Assembly (NCBI GenBank): GCA_910574455.1
Contig: CAJSYZ010000005.1
Span: forward strand, 682,001-746,000
Length of the DNA: 64,000 nt
From: Trichaptum fuscoviolaceum
Lineage: Eukaryota; Basidiomycota; Agaricomycetes; Hymenochaetales; Trichaptaceae
Direction of reading: 5' to 3'
Both the position numbers and the translations under genes were made by a program. Below are positions 35,001-45,574 of this stretch, piece after piece; position 1 is the stretch's first letter; the number at the start of each line of letters is the position of its first letter. The notes below the pieces were generated by a model, which had not been told where the DNA came from, searched no databases, and saw only the letters and a program-made list of their open reading frames with translations.

Positions 35001-35858
35001 CGTGTGATAGTAATAGGGTAAACCACGGCTCTCGTCAACGAGTTCCCACCATTCGCCCTCAGCACTCGGAGGTAAGCTATCAAAATAAGATAATCAGATC
35101 CAGGAATCATTATCAAAGAGAAGCATGAAGGGATCAGAACGCTGATCCGCGAGACAGCGGACTTATATCGCTGGGAGACGCATAGTGACGAAAGAGGCGC
35201 AGAAGGCGAAGCCGCATAAATGCCCCGGTACAGCTTTTCTCGGCGCAAAGATGGTTCCTTGCAATGTCCAGCGTCACAAAGCGCTACCTCTCGTAGGCCA
35301 GCGTCCATAATCAAGCTGCATCACTCACACAAAGTTTCCTACTGGGGGATCCCAGCTCACCTGGCCCGTCGCCGGGCACGCATAGAACGGTTCTTGTGTC
35401 TATTAATTTCATATCAAAATTAACACAATGAACGAATATGAAGCGACGCTGACGACCAACAGACAGCTACGAACACGCACCTGGGGATCGATCAAGGTGA
35501 CCCAGAAATTCGCCCCCCACGCACTGGTCTCCGCCTCCGCCACGGTTGCAGTCGAGCTCTTGTGTGGCCGCTGCGCAGTTCGCGAGCCGGATGCCGCTGG
35601 CGTCGGGAGCGCAGTCCCGTTCAAGTTCACCTCGGGAACCACTCCGCCGCCCGTTCGAGATGCACTGACATTGCCCGCGCTCTGGCCGTTTGAGCTGGTC
35701 ATCGACGCATCGTTCCATGTAACCGAAGACCTCGCCGGGGCCTTTCCTCTATCTTCCTCTTCCTGCACAGCTCCGGGTGTTCCGAAAGTCGCATTAGAGC
35801 CCAGTGAATGCCTTGACTGAGAACCAGCCGCAGTGGGTGTTTCGACGAGGGTACTCAT
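32054..35858 (-). CDS. WW-WW-MyTH4-RhoGAP protein (ARHGAP39/Vilse-like), about 1070 aa
   Basis: About nine exons join on the minus strand. Exon 1 is 35858-35481. The first WW domain is split by an intron (FWVTLIDPQ, then TQEPFYACPATGQVSWDPP). The second is EWWELVDESRGLPYYYHTKT followed by VWERPEG. A long Ser/Pro-rich disordered region follows (about 34895-33810). MyTH4 segments include EERWLLTEGLTHGELRDEIY and FRGWQLLCVLLVTFPPSKNF. The C-terminal RhoGAP has the arginine finger in VEGIFRIPGDGDTV and the conserved LKLWMRELCDPLVP and NLALVMAPNLLR. Vilse-type GAPs switch off Rac/Cdc42 at sites of polarised growth. The last exon ends at the TAG at 32054. Central exon borders (33.6-33.8 kb) are approximate. 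Confidence 0.85.
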
Positions 35859-36810
35859 AGCGTGAATATACAGCCAAGGAATTTGTTATTCAGTCAGAGA
35901 GGGGGATCTGCGCCTGTCGCGCTCAGCGTTACAGCCGCTTTGTGTATCGTTGTCGCTGTCGGCAGACGATGTTGACGTCGGTGAATGAAAGTAAGAAGAG
36001 GGATGGTCGGCAAGGAAAAGAGTAGCAGGCGACCTCGTTCCATTTTGCACTTAGCGGCGTCTAATATCTCAGTTATGCACAGGGAAAATAGAATTCTTGG
36101 GGAAAATTAGCAAGGCACTTCTGGAATTGCCGATCAGAAATGGCTTCCTAAAGAGGAAGTCTAATCTCGGAATTGCGTGAGAACTCAAGCTACGACCATA
36201 TTCGGCTCTCTCACCTTTCTTAACCTTCGTCGACGATCGGCGCCTGCTGTGCTAGCATTTCTGGCTGAGAGGTGGTGAAAGTGGGAGGGCAAGGGGATGT
36301 AGGGCTCCGACGACGACCGTGCCACTGCTTTATACCCATCTGAGTTTGCGCCGAACAAACACACTAAATATTGAGATCTGGACGAGCTACGGCGTGCTCG
36401 GGGATCCAGGATCGGTGGACTGAAGGCTCAACGGTCAAGGCAAGTTTTCCAAATAAATCTCACTGCTAAAAGGTTGGACAAGGATTCAAGAATTGGGCTT
36501 CAACAAATGTCAAGCTGTGATTGATTCCTCACGAGCTGCATAAAGCTCGCTTTTCTTTATATCTTCCCATATTATAGTATGCACAAGGTTCTTGCCAATG
36601 TGGCCCATCTGGACTGCAAAATATAACTACAAGTATTTAATTCGTACCAGAGAAATGGTGTGTATGTATTAGTGAGGGATGCGCCGGCCGAATTCAGCAT
36701 CATTATGTCGACCCTGAATATCACCTTTTAATTTACGGATCCGGCATGCCAGTGGCAGAAAATGTCGGCCAAGACGCGTGCACAGAGCTTTGCTTCCGAC
36801 TTCCATCAAC
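35859..36810. other. intergenic, divergent promoter region
   Basis: This is nearly 1 kb of non-coding DNA between the divergent RhoGAP and DMAC1-like genes. I found no gene, repeat or clear element. Confidence 0.4.
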
Positions 36811-37166
36811 ATGTCCTCGACGTCTGCGCCCAACGCAAAGGAGTACCAAGAATGCATTAGTTGTCGTATCATAGGCACCGGCGCACTTGGAGCAGTTGGT
36901 ATTTATGCTCTCAACCAGTCGCGTCGACACCAGCCGGGGTCAGTAGTCGGAAAGAGAATTATAGCAGGTTTGGGCATATGTAAGTCCGGAGACTTGTGCA
37001 TAGCAAAATATAGCTTGAATATTTTCTTTCATAGGCTTTCTGGCCGCGAGCTACGGACGATGGTGAGCAAGCTAATTTTGACTCGCCAGACACTTCTAAC
37101 TGAGTGCTAATGCGCAGGAACGCGACAAAAATCGGACTATTTGGAATGACTGACTCCGAGAGATGA
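36811..37166 (+). CDS. small DMAC1-like (DUF4536) mitochondrial membrane protein, 81 aa
   Basis: Three exons join in phase: 36811-36979, 37035-37062 and 37118-37166. The protein reads ECISCRIIGTGALGAVGIYA and then RIIAGLG followed by FLAASYGRW. That is the two-helix hairpin with a leading C-x2-C known from the distal membrane-arm assembly complex protein 1-like domain. The human relative assists complex I assembly in the mitochondrial inner membrane; the fungal role is inferred. An upstream in-frame ATG at 36778 would add 11 residues, but MSSTSAPNAKE fits the family start better. The gene is short, so the call rests on one motif. Confidence 0.6.
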
Positions 37167-37541
37167 AACACTACTCATCATATTCAACATGAACATATTC
37201 TCTCACACGGTGTAGAATAAATCCAACGATTGGCCCGCAGAGTAAGCAATCGCAATACCCGTTGCATTGACTGTACCTGACGATCTTCAGTGAAACATTT
37301 CTGTGCGGATCAGATACTACAGACAGAATAATCTCAGATCGTCGGTCTTTTTTTGTGCAGCGCCAGTGGTAGTTTCACTGGAAGATGAAAGGAAACTACG
37401 TGAACAGATTCTCCACGATCGATCGTTCAGCCTCGTGCAGGATGGGGTTTGGGCAGATCATCTAAGGATTCAGATTGAAGGTTGAGAGTAAAAGGGTCTT
37501 TGCATACGATGCGTTATATTTTACTATTGTGTTTGATTACT
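37167..37541. other. spacer with one orphan exon-like frame
   Basis: After a possible acceptor at about 37360 (+) the frame reads APVVVSLEDERKLREQILHD to a stop near 37485 and looks coding. I cannot find a convincing first exon or name a family. It may be the last exon of a small gene or chance. Confidence 0.25.
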
Positions 37542-38686
37542 CTATAAATTAGAGAAATTGGGCTTTCTTTTCTCCGCAAACGCGCCCATACCTACAAAAC
37601 AGTCAGCATCTACTCTTCCCGGTAACAATAGAGATACACACCCTCTTTCTGGTCCTTCGTCGCAAATAGACCATGGAATGTCCTCCGCTCGAATTTGAGA
37701 CCCTCTTCGAGAGTGAGCTCATACGCTAATGCACATTACTCAGAGTTTCTCGGTCAATATCTGAGGACTCACCAGCATTGACGCTTTCCTTGCCCGCAAT
37801 GACAGACACCCTTCCCTTACCCGCAATCGTCTGAGCGACCTTGACCGCCTCAGCCACCACATCCTCAACGACACGGCTCGCAACGCCCCACTTCTCTGCC
37901 TCGGCCGCGGAGAACGTGCGGCCAGTCAGGACGAGCTCCATTGCGCGCGACTTCCCGACCGCCCGTGTGAGGCGCTGCGTGCCGCCTGCGCCTGGGATGA
38001 CGCCGAGGTTGATTTCGGGCTGACCGAAGGTCGCGGAGGGCGAGGCGAGGATGATGTCGCACATGAGCGCAAGCTCGCAGCCACCGCCGAGCTTCGTGAA
38101 TATGTTAGGCTGTTAATGAGAGAGAATAGTGTACACGTACAGCGTAGCCGCTAACAGCAGCAATGGTGGGCTTACGGAACTTGGCAATGCGTTGCCAGTC
38201 CACCAGGAAGTCGTTCTTGTACACATCATGATCTGCGTACAAGTCAATTACCGGGTAATGAAATGTAGATACTGATGCACGCACATTCCTTATCCTTCAT
38301 CTCCTTGATATCCGCTCCCGCTAGACCGTCGTCAGCGAGGTCACTAAGTTGCGCCATCCAAAGCACGCACCAGCAAAGGCCTTCGCGCTCCCTGTCAACA
38401 CAACCGCGCCAACCTCTTCATCCTTCTCCGCAACATTCAGCGCATCGTTCAGCTCCAGAATGAGCGGTGTGCACAGTGCATTGAGGGCCTTGGGGCGGTT
38501 GAACGTGATGAGCGTTACGCCAGGAGCCGGGGTCGAAGTCAGGATGTGCTCATACTTCGTGGCTTCACTAGACATTGCACGCTTGTTCGCAAACGACCTG
38601 GAGACTAAGAGGGGTTGGAACCGAGCGGCGAAGGTGAAAGAGCGAGGAGTGAATGAGGTTGAGGCTGCCCGTAAGCTGAAAGACAT
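37542..38686 (-). CDS. ECHS1: mitochondrial short-chain enoyl-CoA hydratase, 298 aa
   Basis: Six exons join in phase: 38686-38371, 38320-38285, 38232-38141, 38091-37773, 37725-37642 and 37591-37542. A basic Ser/Arg-rich leader ([20 protein letters not shown]) marks mitochondrial import. The crotonase fold follows: [34 protein letters not shown] (first catalytic Glu in GCEL) and [20 protein letters not shown] (second catalytic Glu in QPE). The C-terminus [14 protein letters not shown] is typical of the family. The enzyme hydrates trans-2-enoyl-CoA in beta-oxidation. Its length matches the usual 290 or so residues, so all exons are probably found. Confidence 0.93.
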
Positions 38687-39019
38687 ATTATTGCTGAAAG
38701 ACTGGCTGTTGAATGAGCGCAGTTGAGAAGAGAGGGAATCACAAGCTCCGGTGTTTGAGAAAGACTAAATGCGGTCAACCGGGCAGACTGACACCAACTT
38801 GAATAAATTAACATAAATTGCGATTCCGAGTCTGCCAACGCATGCCAAATAGTAGAAGATAAAAGATATCGTATTTGTTTCTACTGGTTTACAAACATTA
38901 GTATGTAGATAGCCATCCGCATCGCGTCACCCATGCGTTCAAGTTTGCCCGTGCTTCAAGTTCAGCGCTTGGATAACGGTACTTGAAGTGACCAAAACTC
39001 CTGGTGGCGACTATGATGC

Positions 39020-39096
39020 TAGACTCGCAAGCCAGTCGTTACTAGTGATATGTTGATGTAACACATATCACTAGTAACGACTGGCTTGCGAGTCTA
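39020..39096. mobile_element. 77-bp foldback MITE-like element with perfect inverted repeats
   Basis: The element starts TAGACTCGCAAGCCAG and ends with the exact reverse complement. The two arms of about 34 bp pair without mismatch around a loop of about 9 bp. On both sides lies the same 9-bp direct repeat CTATGATGC (39011-39019 and 39097-39105), the expected scar of insertion. A 9-bp target duplication is typical of Mutator-like transposons, so this is probably a MULE-derived MITE; the superfamily is inference. It encodes nothing. Confidence 0.85.
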
Positions 39097-39263
39097 CTAT
39101 GATGCCGCCAACAGCCTTACCTTTGCATATGTAGGATTGTTGCACTTGAAACTTGCGCTCTCGCACGCTGGCGTCTGTTGCTAATAATATATTGAGAAAG
39201 ACTTCCGCGAAGGAAGCTGTAGTGAACATTTGGGATGGTAGACTCGGATTCTTATGGGAGAAG

Positions 39264-39337
39264 TAGGCTCGCAAGCCAGCCGTTAGTGTAATGTTGTACT
39301 ACATCACAACACAAGTAACGACTGGTTTACGAGTCTA
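39264..39337. mobile_element. second copy of the MITE-like element, 74 bp, diverged arms
   Basis: The element begins TAGGCTCGCAAGCCAG and ends ACTGGTTTACGAGTCTA, matching the first copy's ends with several mismatches between arms. It is flanked by its own perfect 9-bp duplication TGGGAGAAG (39255-39263 and 39338-39346). Different target sites show that the two copies inserted independently. The imperfect arms suggest it is the older insertion. Confidence 0.85.
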
Positions 39338-39507
39338 TGGGAGAAGCCGCCCTGAGGTCTTGCTTTAGAGTGATTTGGGCTAATCCCACAGCCGAGGAAG
39401 GCGCAGCCTCTGACGAGGAGCAACCTTGGCGAAACCACAAGAAGGCTACGCCGACCTAGGTCTCCATAGATAGTGCCACCCATGTGAATGGATAATGAAG
39501 TGAAATA

Positions 39508-39800
39508 CTAACCTTTCTTCCACTTCATACTCCTGGGCTTTTATAGCAGGTAGCATCTGCTGCATGTACAGCGGGTAGCGTCCTTTTGTAGTGGGAGCAT
39601 CCACATTCAACAGTAAGTCGGGTGGCACGAGCAAGGCCTCGTCCAACACAGGCTTTGCAAAGGATTCGTAGTCTTCATAGTGAGTCGGCACTGTCTTGAG
39701 GCTCGTAGTCGTCCTTGTTGTCGTGGTCAGTGATGAAGAGACACGACGCGACTTGACGCGTTTAATCTCCTTCGGAGTTGGTAATGCGGAAGCAAATCAT
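39508..39800 (-). pseudogene. coding-like fragment of unknown family
   Basis: The minus strand holds an open, coding-like stretch (ALPTPKEIKRVKSRRVSSSL, VPTHYEDYESFAKPVLDEAL, YMQQMLPAIKAQEYEVEE) ending at a plausible donor near 39508. Upstream, at about 39810-39880, part of it is repeated in degraded form and runs into stops. No start, further exons or family could be identified. It may be one exon of a real gene or a relic; the internal repeat with stops favours a relic. Confidence 0.35.
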
Positions 39801-40131
39801 GAGCTAGTGCAGACGTTGTTTTGAGGCTCGAAGTCAACCTTTATTGTGGCCGGTGAGGAAGAGACGCAACGCTGATACATACCGGTAGAATGTTTCCATG
39901 TTTGATCCGGGCAAATGTTTCAAGTGCAAAGTTACCACCACCACCACAAGAACTGGCTGTATAAAGTCAGTGACCCCCTTTGCCAAATAGAAAATTAAAC
40001 ATAAAATAATCCCCAGTCATGAAATACAAGGAGTATACAGAGTGGAAATCATGATTATAAATTATCAATGCGGAGTAAGGAGTAGGGAGATGCTGTCTGA
40101 ATAATAGAATGCAAAGAATATCCGAAAACCA

Positions 40132-41069
40132 TTACACGTAAAGGTTGGATTTTGAGGGGAAAAATCCATCAAACATACTGCCAACTGCCCTATTCGTCCT
40201 TTTCGTCTTTGGGCTACCTTCGCCATCCACCATCCGGGAAACCAGCCGTACCATATCCTTTATCGCAAATATCTCCACGGGTTTTCGTTTGACATGGATG
40301 CGACAGGAGGGACAAGTATAAACCGGCTTCGGAACGCGTTGCTGCCAATGCTTTATATAGTGATTAATAACGTCTCGGTACTGAGGATCGTTTCGATGCA
40401 CCATGTATTCCTCTGGGACCTGTGGCCCGGCTAGGAAGTCTGGATGCTGGTCAACATGCCGAGTGTACGTTGTGTTGAACCATGAATGTAAGCACTTCTC
40501 GCAGAAAGTGTGTCCGCACTCAGACAGCCTAAAGTAATATTAGGTGATTAATAGGGAATGGTAAAGCACAGTGAACGTACGTGAAAGGACTCCACATCTT
40601 CATTGTACAGATCTCGCATGTAATACGTTCTTCCAGCTCGGAAAGGTCCTGGCATTGTTTGACGTGAGTTTCCGTCCTAAGAGAGCCGGGCGGATTACCT
40701 ACTTGATTCGGTTCAGACCTCTTGTTAGCCACCGACAGCGACTTTGAAAGCGACGCATTATCCTGAGAGGATAGAGTGTGAGACATACCACTATTGAGCG
40801 ACACAGGCAAGACTTACTTTCTTCAGCCCCTCAATTTCTTGTCTCAACTTAGCCACTAGAGTAGACTCCGCTGATGTCTTCGATAGTGCAGGTGTTTGAC
40901 GCTTTCTTGACCGACGAGCGCGAGCAAGCAGTGTGTTGTCGTCCTCAGAATCCGAGAGCACGATCACTTCGTCATCATTTGCCGTCAGATCGACTTTCCG
41001 ATTGCTATCTCGAGTTCGGAGGGTCCGCGACGATTTCGTTTTCAAGGACGTCTTCCTTTCCGCTGGCAT
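40132..41069 (-). CDS. RING-finger protein, probable E3 ubiquitin ligase, 276 aa
   Basis: Three exons join in phase: 41069-40818, 40762-40581 and 40528-40132. Residues 1-84 are basic and disordered with an acidic patch (DEVIVLSDSEDD, which resembles a SUMO-interacting motif). The RING follows: CEIC, then after splicing CGHTFCEKC, then CPSC. The loop between the third and fourth ligand pairs is about 59 residues, longer than the usual RING limit of about 48. RING proteins bring E2 enzymes to substrates. The start MPAERK was preferred over an upstream ATG because the extra residues would lie in the likely promoter; the upstream start (41246) remains possible. Confidence 0.75.
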
Positions 41070-41475
41070 GTCGTCGTGTATTGCTCGTATCAGTGAATCG
41101 TTGGTAGGGTATAAGAGAATATATGGAAAGCCTTTAAGCGTTAGAGGGAGCGTTTGTGTGTGCGCGAGATGGTCGTGGTTGTGGATGAAGAGTGCCAGTG
41201 AACTCGCAAAGCGCTCATACCCCAAGTCCAACCACAGACGATCCACGGCAACTTCCGCTACAAGTCGTGTGGCGAATTGTAAGCGCTCAACTTTAATTAC
41301 TGTTTCCTTTTTAGGTCATGAGTGGGCGCCAATTTAGCTAACTAGTATTTAGTCGAACAACCATGGGAGCAGCGGCTGTTGTGCCTTTCGTCATAACATC
41401 CATCTACTAAGTCGACTGCGCAGTTTCTTGGTTTAGTACCAATATCCTCTGCCTGAAATTCCCAGAAGCTAGTAA

Positions 41476-42746
41476 ATGGCTTTTGACTTTCTTGTCACTC
41501 ATCAACCTTGTAAGTGGTTGTATATTGCGTATCTCAAACTCAGGCTTTCGACGGCGATATTATGGAAACCATGGTGGTACCTGACAAGCATTCCTCGCTC
41601 GTGGCGCCCCAGAAGCTCTTGGTCGATCGATAGAAGCGTAAAAGTAAGGCAAATGCTATGGGAGGACAAGGTTTTAGGAGTAAAGTGAGGAAGTCCGTAT
41701 TTTACGGACTGCACAAATGACACTCACTTTCGATTAACAGTGTTGAGCTTGTACTGAACTCGCCAACGCACAACTCTCTGAAAATTGGAGACGGTACTCT
41801 TGGCCTGTACGTGGATGGAGTACCGGAACTGATCACTGGCAAGCTGCATGACTGGTCGGAGAAGGCTGATGTGCACCCCGTTCGACTTCCTGGCTACTGG
41901 ATTCACAAAGATGGCGAACAACTCATGATGGGTCAGGCGCCTATTCCGGGAGAAAAAGTCCTGTATTTCATGCACGGAGGCTCCTATCTATGTCTATCTG
42001 CTCATCCTACCTCTCCAACGTCTATCCTTCCTCGGGTGATTATCAAGAGTTGCCCGTCCATCCGGCGGGCGTTCAACATCGAGTACCGACTCTCGTCGAT
42101 CATACCCGGCTCGAAGGAGGGCGCGTTTCCCTCTGCACTCATCGATGCCCTCGCTGGTTATGCGTACTTAGTGAACACCGTTGGGTTCGACCCTAAGGAC
42201 ATAGTCGTCTGCGGAGATTCGGCAGGAGGGAACCTGGCATACGCGCTCACGCGGTATCTAGTCGAATACCAGGGACAAATCGACGCGCTTCCTGCGCCTC
42301 CGGCCGGTCTGCTTCTTCTGGCTCCGTGGTCCGATATGAGCGGAACACACTCTGGCCCCGAATCATCCACGTTCACGAACGCAAATAGTGATACAATCGC
42401 AGGACCAACTGTGCCTTACACACCTGACCCTCCCGATGCGTTTGTTCTACCTCATGGGATTGAGTTGACCTGGTCAACGCCTTATGTATCCCCGGCAAGC
42501 AGGAAGCTCAAGCCAGAGGACGTGACATTCAAAGGGTTTCCGAAGACCTTCATCACTTCGGGCGATGCGGAAATCCTACTCGATCAGATTCGGACACTCG
42601 CTGAGCGTATGAAGGCAGACCTAGGAGATGACTTGGTATACCACGAAGCGAAAGACGCCATCCATGATTTCATTGTTTTTGATTGGCATGAACCAGAGAG
42701 AAGCGAGGCCCTTGTCCACATCGCTCAGTGTGTCTGTTCCTTGTAA
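41476..42746 (+). CDS. alpha/beta hydrolase fold-3 (HSL-type) esterase paralogue, 404 aa
   Basis: Two exons join in phase: 41476-41684 and 41741-42746. Exon 2 has the oxyanion motif FMHGGSYLCLSAH, nucleophile elbow GDSAGGN, acid residue in ITSGDAEILLD and catalytic His in DAIHDFIVF. The N-terminal exon is partly hydrophobic, as in the paralogue at 28.2-29.5 kb. The two share the WSDMSG, PGYWIHK and FKGFPxTFITSGDAE blocks and the same intron position. The first exon is divergent between them, the catalytic exon conserved. Substrate unknown. Confidence 0.88.
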
Positions 42747-43261
42747 CGATATGGACGTGTTTGAAGATTTTCAGTAACTGAACACAGTGTTCCGTACGTG
42801 TCTTATTTTGCTCCTATTACCTTAAGTCAATTATGCGAGCTACACGATCCAAGTTTAGTTGTGTACTAAACACTAATCTCGGATGAGAATGTATTCGTAA
42901 ATGCCGATCACACTGACATTTTGTTTGCTGCACTAAGTCGCTAATATCTGGTCGAGTGCAATCTCGTATCCAGTGGGCTTACTCTCGATCGTCTAGTAAA
43001 AGGCTGTTTGCTCCATGTCACATTCTATGTTCGACTGCCTTATCGACACAACGCATGTTCTGATACGCTGAACTTGAGGTGCCCTAACTTCGCCTCTAGC
43101 TCTCAAGCCACGTTTGCTAAAGAGAGAAAAATGCGTAAGCGCCGTGAAGGGTATCTTACGGTCAGAAATCACATTACAGACACCTATCAGAAAATATAAC
43201 GTCAACTTGCGACGCAGGCAATGGCTCCAAAGAGCCCTAAGTACAAAACAAAACACGGCAA
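42747..43261. other. intergenic between convergent genes
   Basis: This 515-bp spacer lies between the hydrolase stop and the UCHL5 stop. No gene or repeat is seen. Confidence 0.4.
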
Positions 43262-44459
43262 CTAGTCTTCCTCCATTTTGCCCTCCTTCCGTCGCCTCTC
43301 GATCCGCTCCTTCAGCTTGGCTTTCGCTTGCTCAGTAATTGCGGGTAAGCGCCCGGACTTCGCGAGAGCGAGCGTCAAAGCGTGCAACAGCCCAACATGG
43401 TTGTGCCTCCTAAGGCTATTTTCAAACTGTTGTATATGATTGTTTAGTCGCGGAAATGGACCAGTAAAGTCGAAATGACTCACCGCCCATTGGGAGCGCT
43501 TTTCATTCTCACGAGTTATTCTTGCGAATAACTCGGCTGCTTCAACGTCGTTTCCAGAGGCTTGCGCTGACTGAAGTTGTGATTGAAGTCGTGGAAGATT
43601 GTCTTCGTGAATCGCCATTAGATTGAACTCAAGCTGTCAGAAGCAACGTTAGGTACTCGGTCAAACGTGTACTGGACAGAGAGAATTCACCGCTCCTGCA
43701 GGATAAGTAGCTATTCTCGCTTCAATAGCTTCACTAATTACTCAAAGTAAGCATTATTGTTGTAAAAAAAATTGTGGCGAATATCCACATACCGAGCCTT
43801 TGCGACCCATCCCTCACCGCTATCAGAATACCCCCCGTGTCTCACAGGACTTCTCTTTAGGCCATCCAATTCATACACACTCCCTGCCACGGGCACGTAC
43901 ACAACGAAATGATATGCGTCTTCGGTGCTCTTTGGCAGATTTAAGCCTTCGAGGCTAACGGCGCTCGGGGGGCTCAAAGCATTGTGTGATTCTCGAAGGA
44001 ACTCTGAACTTGTTATTGCCAGGCCTCGCGTTTGTGGGTCCATGCCGGCCGTAAACGATAGAAGTTCTTGTAATTCAGGACCGGTTTTGAGAGATGGGAT
44101 GTTAAGAAGTGCGTTCAGGACGGCCAGTGTCGCGCACGCATTGTTAACGACCTGGTGTGCGAAGAAACCCGGAAAGTCATCATCGAATGCGCCGGTCCCG
44201 CCGCCACTCTCGTCTTGGTTCGAAACCCATTTAAACAAGAATATAAGAGCGCGAATAGGTTGCAGGGTCGATAAGGTGTCAGAGTCCAACGAGTACAGGT
44301 CATCCACTATTAAGTTAACACCCAAAGTTTTGAGAAGTTCTCTGGAATTTTCGACATGTCAAAATTTCTGGGCGCGAGAGTATTACATGGGACATACGTG
44401 AAAACACCAGGGTCAGATTCAGTGAGCTGCCATCCACTTGAATCATCTTCTGCGGACAT
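43262..44459 (-). CDS. UCHL5: ubiquitin C-terminal hydrolase, UCHL5/UCH37 type, 322 aa
   Basis: Five exons join in phase: 44459-44398, 44341-43793, 43733-43691, 43633-43484 and 43426-43262. The N-terminus WQLTESDPGVFTELLKTLGV is the peptidase C12 start. The active-site cysteine lies in QVVNNACATLA at about residue 90, the His in EDAYHFVVYVPV and the Asp in VYELDGLKRSPV. The C-terminal extension with LKERIERRRKEG is the helical ULD tail that binds the proteasome receptor Rpn13. The length is close to human UCHL5 (about 329). The enzyme trims ubiquitin chains at the 19S particle. Confidence 0.93.
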
Positions 44460-44708
44460 TTTGGATTACGCTATAATCGACGTTGAGGTCAACTTTGAGA
44501 AGTACAGTCGCCGCAAAGGTCTTCGACTTGTCGGACGTGTCCACAGTGACGCGTCGCGTCACGTGTTGTCATTGTTAACTCACACTGGCACCCGATTCCG
44601 ATACCGCGTCCACGGTGTACCAATGCCGGAAAAATACAAGTCAAATTTGGATTGAAGCCATAAAGATAATTTACAGGTGATTAAGAAATATATGCTCAAT
44701 TATATGCA

Positions 44709-45227
44709 TTATTGTATACTCCCTTCGGGCTTCTCTTCCTGCTTTTCCTGCACAATCGTGCCCGCTATGCGTGCAGGATCCTCTCTCCTGTTGAGTACTT
44801 TAGATTCAAAGGTTATCTACGAGCAGAAAGAGAGGATTCTCACCATGTTCTCCAATGATCAAATTGTTTCTGATTCAGATATTCTCGCCACTCATCTTTC
44901 CCGATTTCCGAACGAAATTGGGCATTTTGAAGGAGCTCAAGATGATGAAGGGCGTGCGGGTAGCTAAGTTCATGCTGTTGGAGTATGCCGTCGTCTACAG
45001 ATGATGTTGACTCACTGGATAAATCGTGCATAATCTTTCTCCTTCCAGTACATGAGGTATTTCAAGAAATTAACAAATGCAGGTTGAGCAAGGATGCCTT
45101 GCTGGGCAAGTGAGTGGAGATAGAAAGGATTTGCGAGAGCTTGAACAAACTCTAGCTCAAGCTCAAATCGAGCTCGGTTCTCTGCTCGCACTGCTGACTC
45201 CAGTGTCGTATGAGAGACATCCATCAT
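44709..45227 (-). CDS. MED31: Mediator subunit 31, 136 aa
   Basis: Three exons join in phase: 45227-45016, 44963-44844 and 44787-44709. The Soh1/Med31 core is unmistakable: RFELELEFVQALANPFYLHS, LAQQGILAQPAFVNFLKYLM, YWKEKDYARFI, then YPHALHHLELLQNAQFR and QFDHWRTW. Med31 sits in the Mediator middle module near Med7N and works in RNA polymerase II transcription in the nucleus. Reading through the second intron would give a stop right after HWRTW; splicing adds a 26-residue acidic/Gln tail, so the exact C-terminus is less sure. A second in-frame ATG follows the first. Confidence 0.92.
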
Positions 45228-45574
45228 GATAGTTTATGGATAAGAATGCAAAGATGAGCTTAATTCCCAAAACAGATTGACCGTGTTTGTGTATATTTAT
45301 GTCGTGATGTTTGACGATTCCGAGTCCCCGCAAAACCACAAAAAAACATGGTCTGGAGTCTGGGCTAGTTGGGTTGTATAAACCTGCTTGCTTTGCTTTA
45401 AAACTATTTTCAATATATAAAGTAAAGTTAAGACATAACAACGTTGGTAGCATATTGTAATATCATGAGGCATCGAGTTGATAGGAAATTATGTTATATG
45501 CACATGCATATGCAAGTTTAATTTATCCAGCCCTTTAGTAGTCATCGAATGTTGAACAAGACGAGTCCCAAGGA

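Larger units (their letters stand above)
38687..39445. other. upstream region of enoyl-CoA hydratase carrying two MITE-like insertions
   Basis: This is non-coding sequence. It holds two foldback elements listed separately, 167 bp apart, and several TTCAAGTT / ACTTGAAG motifs near 38938-38990. No gene is supported. Confidence 0.45.

Noticed and set aside
44356..44655. 99-codon plus-strand open frame
   Set aside because: It lies over the first exon, first intron and promoter of the minus-strand UCHL5 gene and shows no family features.
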